Below are positions 6,922-13,853 of a stretch of DNA of 64,000 bases, one piece after another. Origin of the DNA: an uncultured Agathobaculum sp. (GTDB lineage: Bacteria; Bacillota; Clostridia; Oscillospirales; Butyricicoccaceae); the NCBI RefSeq assembly GCF_944384695.1, contig NZ_CALWUQ010000003.1, forward strand, positions 1 through 64,000, in the 5' to 3' direction. The notes below the pieces were generated by a model. It had not been told where the DNA came from, did no database searches, and was given only the letters and a program-made list of their open reading frames with translations. The number at the start of each line of letters is the position of its first letter. Position 1 is the first letter of the stretch. Position numbers and translations under genes: made by a program.

Positions 6922-8778
6922 TTACGAACGGTCTTCCAGTACGACAAACGGCGAGCGCAGCACCTTGGAATTCTTGAGCTTGACGGCGTGCTTGCCCTTG
7001 GGCGCGCCGCCCGCGCGCAGCTGCAAACGGAAGCAATTCTGTGCGGTCAGGAACTCGACATGAATGGACATGTCCTGCTTGACCGTGCCCTTGCGCAGCA
7101 GCATGTACTGCTTGAGGTCGAACAGGCCAATGTCGCCCTTCTCGCCGACCGCCGCCATGTGGTCGGTCTCAATGATCGGCTTGCCGTACAGCGTCGCATA
7201 CGGCGTGCCCGATGCGCCCGTGGGCGGCAGGTACACCGGCACGCCGCCCGTGCCGATCGGCAGCGTCAGGAACGGCAGCTCCTCGGCAAGGTCGGGGTGC
7301 ATGACCCAGACCGCGTTGGTCTTGCAGCGCGGCAGGATGCGGCCATACATACGCGCGATGTTCTGGAAGGTCAGCGTTTTGTCCTGCGCACTCTCCTTGT
7401 CCACAGTCACGAGGTTCGGCGCGTGCAGGATGCCCAGCGGCTTGCCCACGCCGTCGCCGTCCACCACCGCGCCCTCGAGCAGACGGTTGGCCGCGGTCGC
7501 CATCGCGTTGTTGAGCAGGCCGGACATAAACGGCATGTCCTCGAGCGCCTCATCCGTGATGTAGATGAACGCCATCAGCTTTTCAAGGTCGATCTTGGTC
7601 TCGTAGAACTTGGGCTTGCTGGCGGCGACCGTCGCGGCCTCGCTCGCCCAGTACGCCTGCACGCCGCCGTACACGCTCTCGGACACGTCGGTTTCGTCAC
7701 AGGTCATAAAACGCACCGCGTTTGCCGCCGCACCCGACGTGTAGCTGTCCACGCGGGACAGGATAGGTGTCGCATCCGCGCGATCCGTGCTCGCGCGGTT
7801 GAGCTGACTGAGCGCCACGACCAGAATGCCGTGCGCCTGCGCCATCTCGTGTAGCGCGAGCGAAATGTTGGTCACCTGTTCGGTGCGGTTGCGACCGGCG
7901 GCGCGAATGAGCTGCAAATAGTCGATAAACACCACCCGGTGCTGCCGCGCCAGCGCGGTCGCCAGAATATCCTGTACGCCCCAGCCGGACGCGGGAATCA
8001 GCTCCATCTGGCTTTCTAAGACTTCCTTTTTCCACTTGGCCGCGCGCTCCCACTCCTCAGGCGTCATTTCGCGGCGGTTGATATGGCCGAAGTCGATGAT
8101 ACAGCGGCTCGCGACCAATCGGTTGGTCAGCTTGGCGGTACTGGTCTCAAGGCTGTAAAAGCCGACCTTGTCCTGCCGCCCCATGTGCGCCGCCATTTGC
8201 AAGGCAAGCGCTGTCTTTCCCGCGGACGGACGTCCGGCAACAATCACGAAATCGCCGTAATCTGTATACAGCCGCCGGTCGAGCTTATCAAAGCCCCAGC
8301 TGATAAACCGGCGTTTTTCGCCCTGCTCGCTGAAAAACTGCATCAGTGCCTGCTGCATGGTCACGACCTGTGTGCGGTTCTTTTCGCTCAAAATCTCGCC
8401 TGCCTGTCCGAGCAGATCGCGCGCCTTATCGCTTGTGCGCACCTCGGCAAGCTCGGCGGCCAGCGTCCGCAGCCGGGTGACGCGCGTCTGCTCCTGCATG
8501 GCAGATATGTAGGTGCGCCAGCCGAACGAAGTCGGTGTGACGTCCATGCACTGCATCAGCAGGTCGTTATACTCCGCGCCGCACATGCCGCGGATCGTGA
8601 CCGCGTCCACCGGCCGCCCCGCGCCAAACAGCTTGACCGCGGCATTGTACACCGTGCGCAGTTCGGGAACGGTGAAGTCCTCCGGTCGCGTGCGGTACAG
8701 CAATTCGCCCGCGATCGACGGATCAACCAGCAGGCAGCCGATCACGCTGTACTCTGCATCGAGTGTCGCTTTTACCAA
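6922..8778 (-). CDS. In-frame fusion of phage DnaB-type helicase and HK97-type major capsid protein
   Basis: Residues 1-340 are a replicative helicase: the N-terminal domain, then Walker A AGRPSAGKT (181-189), Walker B VVFIDYLQL (282-290) and ALSQLNRAS (322-330). The usual continuation with the arginine finger is missing. From about residue 341 (RVDSYTSGAA) the protein becomes an HK97-fold major capsid protein with EAATVAASKPKF, an MSGLLNNAMATAANRLLEGA helix and a VEFLTAQNCFRLQLRAGG ending. The join lies near 7750-7772 with no stop or frame change. An in-frame deletion between the early and late phage modules explains it. The helicase lacks its last motifs and the capsid lacks its N-terminal arm, so neither is likely to function normally. 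An assembly join is the alternative. Confidence 0.85.
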   Translation of the reverse strand: MVKATLDAEYSVIGCLLVDPSIAGELLYRTRPEDFTVPELRTVYNAAVKLFGAGRPVDAVTIRGMCGAEYNDLLMQCMDVTPTSFGWRTYISAMQEQTRVTRLRTLAAELAEVRTSDKARDLLGQAGEILSEKNRTQVVTMQQALMQFFSEQGEKRRFISWGFDKLDRRLYTDYGDFVIVAGRPSAGKTALALQMAAHMGRQDKVGFYSLETSTAKLTNRLVASRCIIDFGHINRREMTPEEWERAAKWKKEVLESQMELIPASGWGVQDILATALARQHRVVFIDYLQLIRAAGRNRTEQVTNISLALHEMAQAHGILVVALSQLNRASTDRADATPILSRVDSYTSGAAANAVRFMTCDETDVSESVYGGVQAYWASEAATVAASKPKFYETKIDLEKLMAFIYITDEALEDMPFMSGLLNNAMATAANRLLEGAVVDGDGVGKPLGILHAPNLVTVDKESAQDKTLTFQNIARMYGRILPRCKTNAVWVMHPDLAEELPFLTLPIGTGGVPVYLPPTGASGTPYATLYGKPIIETDHMAAVGEKGDIGLFDLKQYMLLRKGTVKQDMSIHVEFLTAQNCFRLQLRAGGAPKGKHAVKLKNSKVLRSPFVVLEDRS

Positions 8779-9485
8779 TGCTCATACCTCCGTTCCTCTT
8801 TGGTCGGTGCAGACGGTTTGGGCGGCGTGGCGCTGCCCTCCGGCTCATCCTCCCAGCGGCGGGCGTTGAGCCATGTTGCGGGGTACGGGATGAACTGCCC
8901 GCCGTCCTTTGTCCACTCCGGCAGGCGCTTTTGCCAGTCCAGCGCCCGCAGCATGTCCTCCACCAGCGCCGCATCAGGGTTGAGTTTCGCAAAGGCCTTT
9001 CTGGCGTCGGCCTTGCTCACCTTGCGTGGGTACGCGCCCCAAAAACGGTCGAAAAGGGGAAGTATATCTGTATTTCTTTTATCTGGTCTTTTATCTGTTC
9101 CTTTAATACATTTCACCGTTTGGTGGAATGTGTCCACGCATTCGGTTGATTGCATTTCACCATTTGCGTAAATGCAAAGAACCAAATCGGTAACTGTGTA
9201 CCACTTGGTCTGATCGCGTCCATCCTCGTTATAGCAGGCTGTCTCGATCAATCCGTTGGCAACGCAGTTGCGTATGATCCGCTCTATCTGGCGTGGGGTG
9301 AGATAGTCAAACAAATCCTCTTTGCAAAAGTCCTGCAAGCTGGAATATGTCCAATACTTTCCGTCCCGCAGATTTTTTTCCCGCGCACGATTCCATACAA
9401 CCCAGTACCAAATATGGTGTACGAATGCCGCCTCATCCCCGTTTCCGGTGATGCTGGCGATAGCCGTATTAAACTGGAACATCAT
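8772..9485 (-). CDS. Phage replication initiation protein with N-terminal winged helix
   Basis: A 237-residue protein overlapping the helicase start by seven bases and overlapping the upstream HTH gene as ATGA, so the three are one operon. Residues 1-110 (WTYSSLQDFCKEDLF, LTPRQIERIIRNCVANGLI) look like the helix-turn-helix of phage replisome organisers. The C-terminal part, LFDRFWGAYPRKVSKADARKAFAKL through FIPYPATWLNARRW, is the region commonly found in phage proteins that load the helicase. It probably bound the phage origin and recruited the helicase. With the helicase broken, its present use is doubtful. Confidence 0.75.
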   Translation of the reverse strand: MMFQFNTAIASITGNGDEAAFVHHIWYWVVWNRAREKNLRDGKYWTYSSLQDFCKEDLFDYLTPRQIERIIRNCVANGLIETACYNEDGRDQTKWYTVTDLVLCIYANGEMQSTECVDTFHQTVKCIKGTDKRPDKRNTDILPLFDRFWGAYPRKVSKADARKAFAKLNPDAALVEDMLRALDWQKRLPEWTKDGGQFIPYPATWLNARRWEDEPEGSATPPKPSAPTKEERRYEHW

Positions 9486-9850
9486 GGCGCGCCGCCTCCC
9501 TTCTCGGCCAGAACGCGCAGTGCATGCGTCAGCTCAGCGGCACGAGCGAGTAGCTGCTCCAGCTCGGCGCACTGTTGTCTAATGTCCAGCAGCAAAGTCA
9601 AATTTGACGCTGCTGGGGTGTTAAACGGAAAAAAGTATTCTATTGGGACTTTATAGTGCTCGACAATGCGCTGCAGCACGTAAAAACTTGGTTCACGTTC
9701 TCCGCGCTCGTATTTCGCAAAAGAGCTTTTCGCGATACCAATAGCGGCCGCAGCTGTTTCCTGCGTTTCCCCATTCCTGCGTCGTATGGCACGCAATGCC
9801 GCCCCAAACGATTTTGCGAGGGAAGTGTTTTCAGTCCTCACCTGCGACAC
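9482..9850 (-). CDS. XRE-family HTH regulator
   Basis: A 122-residue protein with a Cro/CI helix-turn-helix at residues ~15-65 (ALRAIRRRNGETQETAAAAIGIAKSSFAKYERG) and a C-terminal leucine/alanine-rich helix that could dimerise. It starts with GTG at 9850, overlaps the end of the 35-residue membrane peptide gene upstream by 13 bases, and ends in an ATGA overlap with the replication gene. It belongs to the leftward early operon of the prophage. Confidence 0.8.
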   Translation of the reverse strand: MSQVRTENTSLAKSFGAALRAIRRRNGETQETAAAAIGIAKSSFAKYERGEREPSFYVLQRIVEHYKVPIEYFFPFNTPAASNLTLLLDIRQQCAELEQLLARAAELTHALRVLAEKGGGAP

Positions 9851-9945
9851 CGCCTTTCCAGCGGCTGGGTAAGCCTGTCCACCAGCATGCCAAGGGCGAG
9901 GTAGACGCAGCCCACCCCGAGTATGGCTAATATAACGTAGATCAT
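9838..9945 (-). CDS. Single-pass membrane peptide (35 aa)
   Basis: The ATG at 9945 follows a GGGGAAGGGAAAC site. The peptide begins MIYVILAILGVGCVYLALGM, a single transmembrane helix, and ends in a basic LERRCRR tail. It overlaps the next gene by 13 bases. Such peptides are frequent in phage early operons. No function can be assigned. Confidence 0.6.
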   Translation of the reverse strand: MIYVILAILGVGCVYLALGMLVDRLTQPLERRCRR

Positions 9946-10028
9946 TTTGTTTCCCTTCCCCCGGCGCGGCCCTCTTGACAGCGCCGGGCTTTTCCGGTAT
10001 TCTTTAAGTAGTTTATTTTTGTATGCGC

Positions 10029-10496
10029 TCAGTCGCGGTTGCCGCCGCACTGGGCGCTTTCCTTTTGCGCCGCACAATCCAATTCGAGATATGTCGCCAT
10101 GATCTCCTGTAACTCCGTCATGATCGCGTCGTGCAGCGGCCGCTCTTCGGCTGTGATAATGCCGTCCTCGTTAATCTCCATCAGCTGATTCAATCGACCC
10201 GCTTTGGCAAACTCGCCGAACAGCCGTACAAAACGCATCGTTGCCTGCTCAAGCGACTTTTGCCGCACGTCCGGCAGCATGCCACCCAGCTCACCCGATG
10301 CAAGATGCTGATAGCACAGATGCGGAAAATCGTAAAGCTGTGCCATGCGTAAAACCGTGCTATCTGGCGGCCGACGGCGATCCTGCTCATATGCGCCGAG
10401 ACTCTCAACCGAGATGTCCAGTCGCTCAGCTGCGGCTTCCTGCGTCAAACCTTTCAGCTCGCGCGCAGTTTGATAGATATTTCTGTATTTTGACAA
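10029..10496 (-). CDS. XRE-family HTH regulator, TTG start
   Basis: A 155-residue protein with an N-terminal Cro/CI helix-turn-helix (GLTQEAAAERLDISVESLGAYEQ) and a long helical C-terminal part of unknown role. The start is TTG at 10496, nine bases after GGGAGGG; no ATG or GTG is better placed. It lies in the leftward early operon after the excisionase-like gene. Confidence 0.75.
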   Translation of the reverse strand: MSKYRNIYQTARELKGLTQEAAAERLDISVESLGAYEQDRRRPPDSTVLRMAQLYDFPHLCYQHLASGELGGMLPDVRQKSLEQATMRFVRLFGEFAKAGRLNQLMEINEDGIITAEERPLHDAIMTELQEIMATYLELDCAAQKESAQCGGNRD

Positions 10497-10529
10497 ACTG
10501 GTTTCCCTCCCTTTTTCATGCTATAATGC

Positions 10530-10748
10530 TCACGCACCGGGGATAAAACCGACGCGCTGCTGACGAAGGCGCTCCATATCGGCTTTCTCCTTGGCTTTTT
10601 CAAAACGCAGCAGCTCGTCCTGCCGCACCTTCCAGCCGCCGAGCTTCGCGCCGGACAGCTGACCGCTGATAATCAACTTGCGGACATAGTCCTTGGAACA
10701 GAGCCAGCGCTCCGCGATCTCTTCGATGGTCATGTATTTGCTGGACAA
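10530..10748 (-). CDS. Excisionase-like MerR/HTH DNA-binding protein
   Basis: A 72-residue protein with a winged helix-turn-helix of the excisionase type: MTIEEIAERWLCSKDYVRKL, then GAKLGGWKVRQDEL. The TTG at 10748 follows the previous stop directly (TGATTG) with GGAGG eight bases before, so I keep it; an ATG at 10733 is the alternative. In a prophage that still has a tyrosine integrase this is the natural candidate for the directionality factor, although a role as a replication-module regulator is also possible. Confidence 0.65.
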   Translation of the reverse strand: MSSKYMTIEEIAERWLCSKDYVRKLIISGQLSGAKLGGWKVRQDELLRFEKAKEKADMERLRQQRVGFIPGA

Positions 10749-10988
10749 TCAGCTCACCTCCTTTTCCGGCTCGTCCTGCGCATCTTCGCAAACTGTGAAT
10801 TTTACAGGTAAAAAAATTTCTTCTACGGGGCAACAAAGAATCTTTGCAACCTTTTCCGCAATATCTCGAGGAATCATTCGCTTTCCATTCTCATATTGGC
10901 AATATGTTGTAGTGGCGATATTAAGCCGATTTGCCATATTTTCTTGTGTGATACCCATTGCCGTCCGAACAGCATCCAATCTCATCAT
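10749..10988 (-). CDS. Cro-like XRE regulator
   Basis: A 79-residue protein whose residues 5-60 form a Cro/CI helix-turn-helix (MGITQENMANRLNIATTTYCQYENG). It is the first gene of the leftward operon and is divergent from a second HTH gene at 11137 across a region with four operator-like repeats, so it occupies the cro position of a lysogeny switch. A GGAGGG site precedes the ATG at 10988. Confidence 0.75.
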   Translation of the reverse strand: MMRLDAVRTAMGITQENMANRLNIATTTYCQYENGKRMIPRDIAEKVAKILCCPVEEIFLPVKFTVCEDAQDEPEKEVS

Positions 10989-10999
10989 GATTTCCCTCC

Positions 11000-11119
11000 T
11001 TTCTCAATTCGTGATTTTATTATGCTTTCTCATTTTGCGAATGTCAAGCATTATTTCTCATTTTGTGCAACAATATTCACATTTTGAAAATATGTGTTAT
11101 ACTTTAACAAAATGAGAAA
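11000..11119. promoter_or_regulatory. Lysogeny switch: divergent promoters and four operator-like repeats
   Basis: The motif TTTCTCATTTTG occurs at 11026-11037 and 11054-11065, inverted at 11108-11119, and degenerate (TTTCTCAATTCG) at 11000-11011. The leftward promoter TTGACA (11042-11047), 17 nt, CATAAT (11019-11024) has one copy in its spacer. The rightward promoter is probably TTCACA (11076-11081) with TATACT (11098-11103), and the inverted copy lies just downstream. This matches the layout expected for CI/Cro control. Confidence 0.75.
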
Positions 11120-11136
11120 TTGGGAGGAGCTTTGCA

Positions 11137-11478
11137 ATGACAATAGGCCAAACAATCACATCATTGCGAAATGCTCGAAATCTGAGCCAGATTGAACTAT
11201 CAAAAATTTTGGGCATTAAAAACAACACGCTATCTCAATACGAAAATGGTGCACGCTCTGTCCCCGATGATATTAAGCTAAAAATCGCTACCTATTTTGA
11301 CGTTTCTTTAGATTTTCTAATGGGGCGCGTGAAAAATAAAAATGCGTCCTCCGAAGAGGACGCAGGATTAAGCGCCGAAGAGAACGAGCTTCTTGAATTG
11401 TTCAGGAACGCTTCTCCTGCCTTGCAGGACGCTGCGCTTCGCGTGCTGGAGGCAGATCAGAAGAAAGAATCTTCCTGA
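11137..11478 (+). CDS. CI-like XRE repressor (113 aa)
   Basis: A helix-turn-helix of the Cro/CI class covers residues ~5-62 (NLSQIELSKILGIKNNTLSQYENG), followed by an acidic linker and a short helical C-terminus. It lacks a LexA-type self-cleavage domain, so induction would not follow the classical RecA route. It is divergent from the cro-like gene and preceded by GGGAGGAG. AT-rich codons in the N-terminal half contrast with the neighbouring prophage genes. Confidence 0.75.
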   Translation: MTIGQTITSLRNARNLSQIELSKILGIKNNTLSQYENGARSVPDDIKLKIATYFDVSLDFLMGRVKNKNASSEEDAGLSAEENELLELFRNASPALQDAALRVLEADQKKESS

Positions 11479-11551
11479 CCTTTTCCATGGCAGCTGACGG
11501 ATCAGCCGAAGTCCGAATTAGCTTGAGCATATATTTTTCTCGATCCGTCAT
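11402..11551 (-). CDS. Small conserved prophage protein (49 aa)
   Basis: It starts at the ATG at 11551, seven bases after GGGGAGGG, with MTDREKYMLKLIRTSADP. Similar MTDREK-type small proteins recur in clostridial prophages beside the repressor; no function is known to me. It overlaps the 3' end of the repressor gene on the opposite strand by 77 bp. The frame continues upstream but lacks a better start. Confidence 0.5.
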   Translation of the reverse strand: MTDREKYMLKLIRTSADPSAAMEKVRKILSSDLPPAREAQRPARQEKRS

Positions 11552-11748
11552 TTGATACCCTCCCCAAAACCGAACAAGTGTTTGATTCCATAATACACCG
11601 TATATCGGTTTTTGGCAAGAGCAAATCAATATATTGTATATCATTCACAAAATATCGGTGTTCAAATTGAACACATGAAAAGCGCCCGCCCCAGTGCGCT
11701 ACCACCGGAACGGGCAAAGATGGAGTGTCTCACATATCCTCCAACACC

Positions 11749-11768
11749 ATTATACAAGATTGTATAAT
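11749..11768 (+). promoter_or_regulatory. Palindrome over the -10 of the Ltp lipoprotein gene
   Basis: ATTATACA and TGTATAAT form a perfect 8-bp inverted repeat with a 4-nt centre, and its right arm supplies a TATAAT -10 (11763-11768). No good -35 is seen. A second palindrome, TGTTCAAATTGAACA, lies at 11659-11673. Either could be an operator. Confidence 0.5.
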
Positions 11769-11796
11769 ATTGTCAATCTTTGAGGAGGAAAGGGAA

Positions 11797-12261
11797 ATGA
11801 AACGCACACACCTTTATCTGCTTTGTCTGGTCTTGCTGCTGACGTTGACGGCCTGTGGCGGAACGACCCAGTCTACGACCGATGAGCAGTCGCCCGCAAG
11901 CATCGATGCCATTGAATCTGCCGAGCCGGTCGGGGAAACAGATCAAGAACCGGAAGAACCCGCCGACACCCTGACCATGGGGCAGAAAAATGCACTGGGC
12001 TCTGCAGAAAGCTATTTGTCCATCATGGCATTTTCTCATAGCGGCTTGATTGGGCAGCTCGAATATGACGGCTATACCACTGAAGAAGCGACCTATGCTG
12101 CAGATAACTGTGGTGCCGACTGGAATGAGCAGGCCGCTAAATCAGCCGAAAGCTATCTGGAAATGATGTCGTTTTCGCGTCAAGAATTGATCGACCAACT
12201 TGTGTATGATGGCTTTACGCAAGAGCAAGCCGAATATGGCGTCACGGCCGCAGGTTACTAA
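11797..12261 (+). CDS. Ltp-family lipoprotein, probable superinfection exclusion protein
   Basis: A 154-residue lipoprotein. A signal peptide with lipobox LTAC precedes the lipid-modified cysteine near residue 20. An acidic linker follows, then two copies of a ~47-residue helix-turn-helix-like repeat (QKNALGSAESYLSIMAFSHS and QAAKSAESYLEMMSFSRQ). This is the architecture of Ltp of phage TP-J34, a lysogenic lipoprotein that blocks DNA injection by related phages. I chose the ATG at 11797 after GAGGAGGAAAGGG; 24 further in-frame codons upstream have no site. Expressed from a lysogen it would protect the host cell surface. The family assignment is firm; the exclusion role here is inferred. Confidence 0.85.
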   Translation: MKRTHLYLLCLVLLLTLTACGGTTQSTTDEQSPASIDAIESAEPVGETDQEPEEPADTLTMGQKNALGSAESYLSIMAFSHSGLIGQLEYDGYTTEEATYAADNCGADWNEQAAKSAESYLEMMSFSRQELIDQLVYDGFTQEQAEYGVTAAGY

Positions 12262-12272
12262 ATAAACCCCGC

Positions 12273-12306
12273 AGACCACAACCGAACACTGTTTTTGTTG
12301 TGGTCT
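12273..12306 (+). terminator. Terminator-like hairpin after the Ltp gene
   Basis: AGACCACAAC pairs with GTTGTGGTCT around a 14-nt loop, followed by ATATTTT. Nearly the same sequence recurs after the DUF4236 gene at 13759-13795. Confidence 0.65.
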
Positions 12307-12345
12307 ATATTTTCAGCCTGTTTCACGAACATTTGTTTTGTTATA

Positions 12346-12374
12346 TTGTATAAATTTTTCATATATGATATAAT
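12346..12374 (+). promoter_or_regulatory. Promoter of the DUF4236 gene
   Basis: TTGTAT (12346-12351) and TATAAT (12369-12374) are 17 nt apart, about 30 nt before the gene's GGGGGGA ribosome-binding site. Confidence 0.65.
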
Positions 12375-12411
12375 TTTCTAAACAACGGATTTATAAAATG
12401 GGGGGATATTT

Positions 12412-13746
12412 ATGGGCTTTCGCTTTCGCAAAAGCTTCAAAATCGCGCCGGGTGTTCGTGTCAATCTGAACAAGAAAAGCGCCAGCATCTCTGTTGGCAC
12501 CAAAGGCGCGCGCATCACAAAGAGTACTTCCGGACGCACTACCACGACCGTCGGCATACCCGGAACTGGTATCAGTTACAGCCAAAGTCATACCTCCAAG
12601 CGCAAAACTTCCTCAACCGTAAATAATGCTAGCGCTGATACCCTGCCTACTGATAATAAGCGCAAAGAACGTGTAAAGTACCCTCCCCGTAAGCCAGTAG
12701 CCTATACACCACCCACTGAAAAACCTATGACACCAGATGCTGCGCCAGCAAAAAAAGATCGTGTGGAGTACTCTCCACGTAATCCAGAGGATCATAAGCC
12801 ACCTTCCGCAAACCCTGCCGCAAAATCCACACTACCTATACCCGCGCCACAGCCACAGCCAAACAAACCCGGAGCCGCCTATGCATTGCTCAAGGTGCTT
12901 GGCATCATTCTGGTGGCACTCGGCCTGTTCCTTTCGATTGCCTCGGTCATCGGCGGTTTTATCTTTACCGCAATCGGCTGCCTTATCCTGCAAAAGCGGG
13001 CACGCATGATAGAAGCCGCAACCGGACAAACAGTTTCTAACCCATTCCGACGGCGATGGCAGATCGTCGTCTCAGTGGTCTTTGTCTTGCTGGCGGCTGC
13101 CGGTGCATTAACGCCCGACCCGGTCAGCAAAATCTCGCTGAACGGACTTGTGTCCACTCAGTTGGAAGTACCCGAAGCGACCAGCATATCATACAAATAT
13201 GAGCCTGCGGACGCATCGACTGACAGCATCACCTGTGAAAGCTCGGATACTGCGGTCGCGACCGTCGAGATTAGCTCGATTGAAAACGGCGTCGTGAACT
13301 GTCTCGTCACCCCATTGTCTGCCGGTGATGTGACCATCAGCTGCAAGAGCGGCTCGGCAGAAGCCCCCGTACTCGAAATGAGCGTCACCGACCCGGCCGC
13401 AGAGGCCGCTGCCAAAGCTGAGGCAGAACGCAAAGCCGCAGAAGAAGCCGCTGCCAAAGCAGAAGCCGAGCGCAAAGCTGCCGAAGAGGCCGCCGCTGCG
13501 CAGGCCGAAGCCGAGCGCAAAGCCGCAGAAGAAGCCGCAGCAGCACAGGCCGCAGCCGAGCAGCAGGCCGCAGAAGAAGCTGCCGCACAGTCAGCAGCGG
13601 CACAGACCAACACCCAAACCGTTTACATTACACCATCCGGAAAGCGCTATCACTTATCATCGACCTGTGGTGGCAAAAACTCATACGCCGTTGACATTAG
13701 CGAGGTCGGAGGTCGTACCCCTTGCAAAAAGTGCGCTGGCGGCTGA
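12412..13746 (+). CDS. DUF4236 multidomain membrane protein of the prophage lysogeny region
   Basis: A 444-residue protein. The order is a DUF4236 domain (residues 1-~55: FRFRKSFKIAPGVRVNLNKK, then VGIPGTGISYS), a proline/lysine-rich linker, two membrane helices (~160-195 and ~215-235), an Ig-like segment (~240-325), an alanine/glutamate coiled-coil built from repeated KAEAERKAAEEAA units (~330-395), and a C-terminal motif with YHLSSTC and CKKC that could bind a metal. I know no experimental function for DUF4236. Proteins of this kind are often seen near integrases and HTH genes of mobile elements. The adjacent Ltp gene suggests a surface or exclusion role, but that is inference. Confidence 0.75.
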   Translation: MGFRFRKSFKIAPGVRVNLNKKSASISVGTKGARITKSTSGRTTTTVGIPGTGISYSQSHTSKRKTSSTVNNASADTLPTDNKRKERVKYPPRKPVAYTPPTEKPMTPDAAPAKKDRVEYSPRNPEDHKPPSANPAAKSTLPIPAPQPQPNKPGAAYALLKVLGIILVALGLFLSIASVIGGFIFTAIGCLILQKRARMIEAATGQTVSNPFRRRWQIVVSVVFVLLAAAGALTPDPVSKISLNGLVSTQLEVPEATSISYKYEPADASTDSITCESSDTAVATVEISSIENGVVNCLVTPLSAGDVTISCKSGSAEAPVLEMSVTDPAAEAAAKAEAERKAAEEAAAKAEAERKAAEEAAAAQAEAERKAAEEAAAAQAAAEQQAAEEAAAQSAAAQTNTQTVYITPSGKRYHLSSTCGGKNSYAVDISEVGGRTPCKKCAGG

Positions 13747-13758
13747 TATAGAGATCCC

Positions 13759-13795
13759 GCAGACCACAACCGAACACTGTTTTGTTGTGGTCTGC
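13759..13795 (+). terminator. Second copy of the terminator-like hairpin
   Basis: GCAGACCACAAC pairs perfectly with GTTGTGGTCTGC and is followed by ATTTTT. The stem and the CGAACACTGTTTT loop copy those of the hairpin at 12273-12306, with one T fewer. Confidence 0.75.
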
Positions 13796-13853
13796 ATTTT
13801 TACACCTACTCAAATCGAACAAACGTTCTTATTTTAACCAAGGAGGAAATAAA

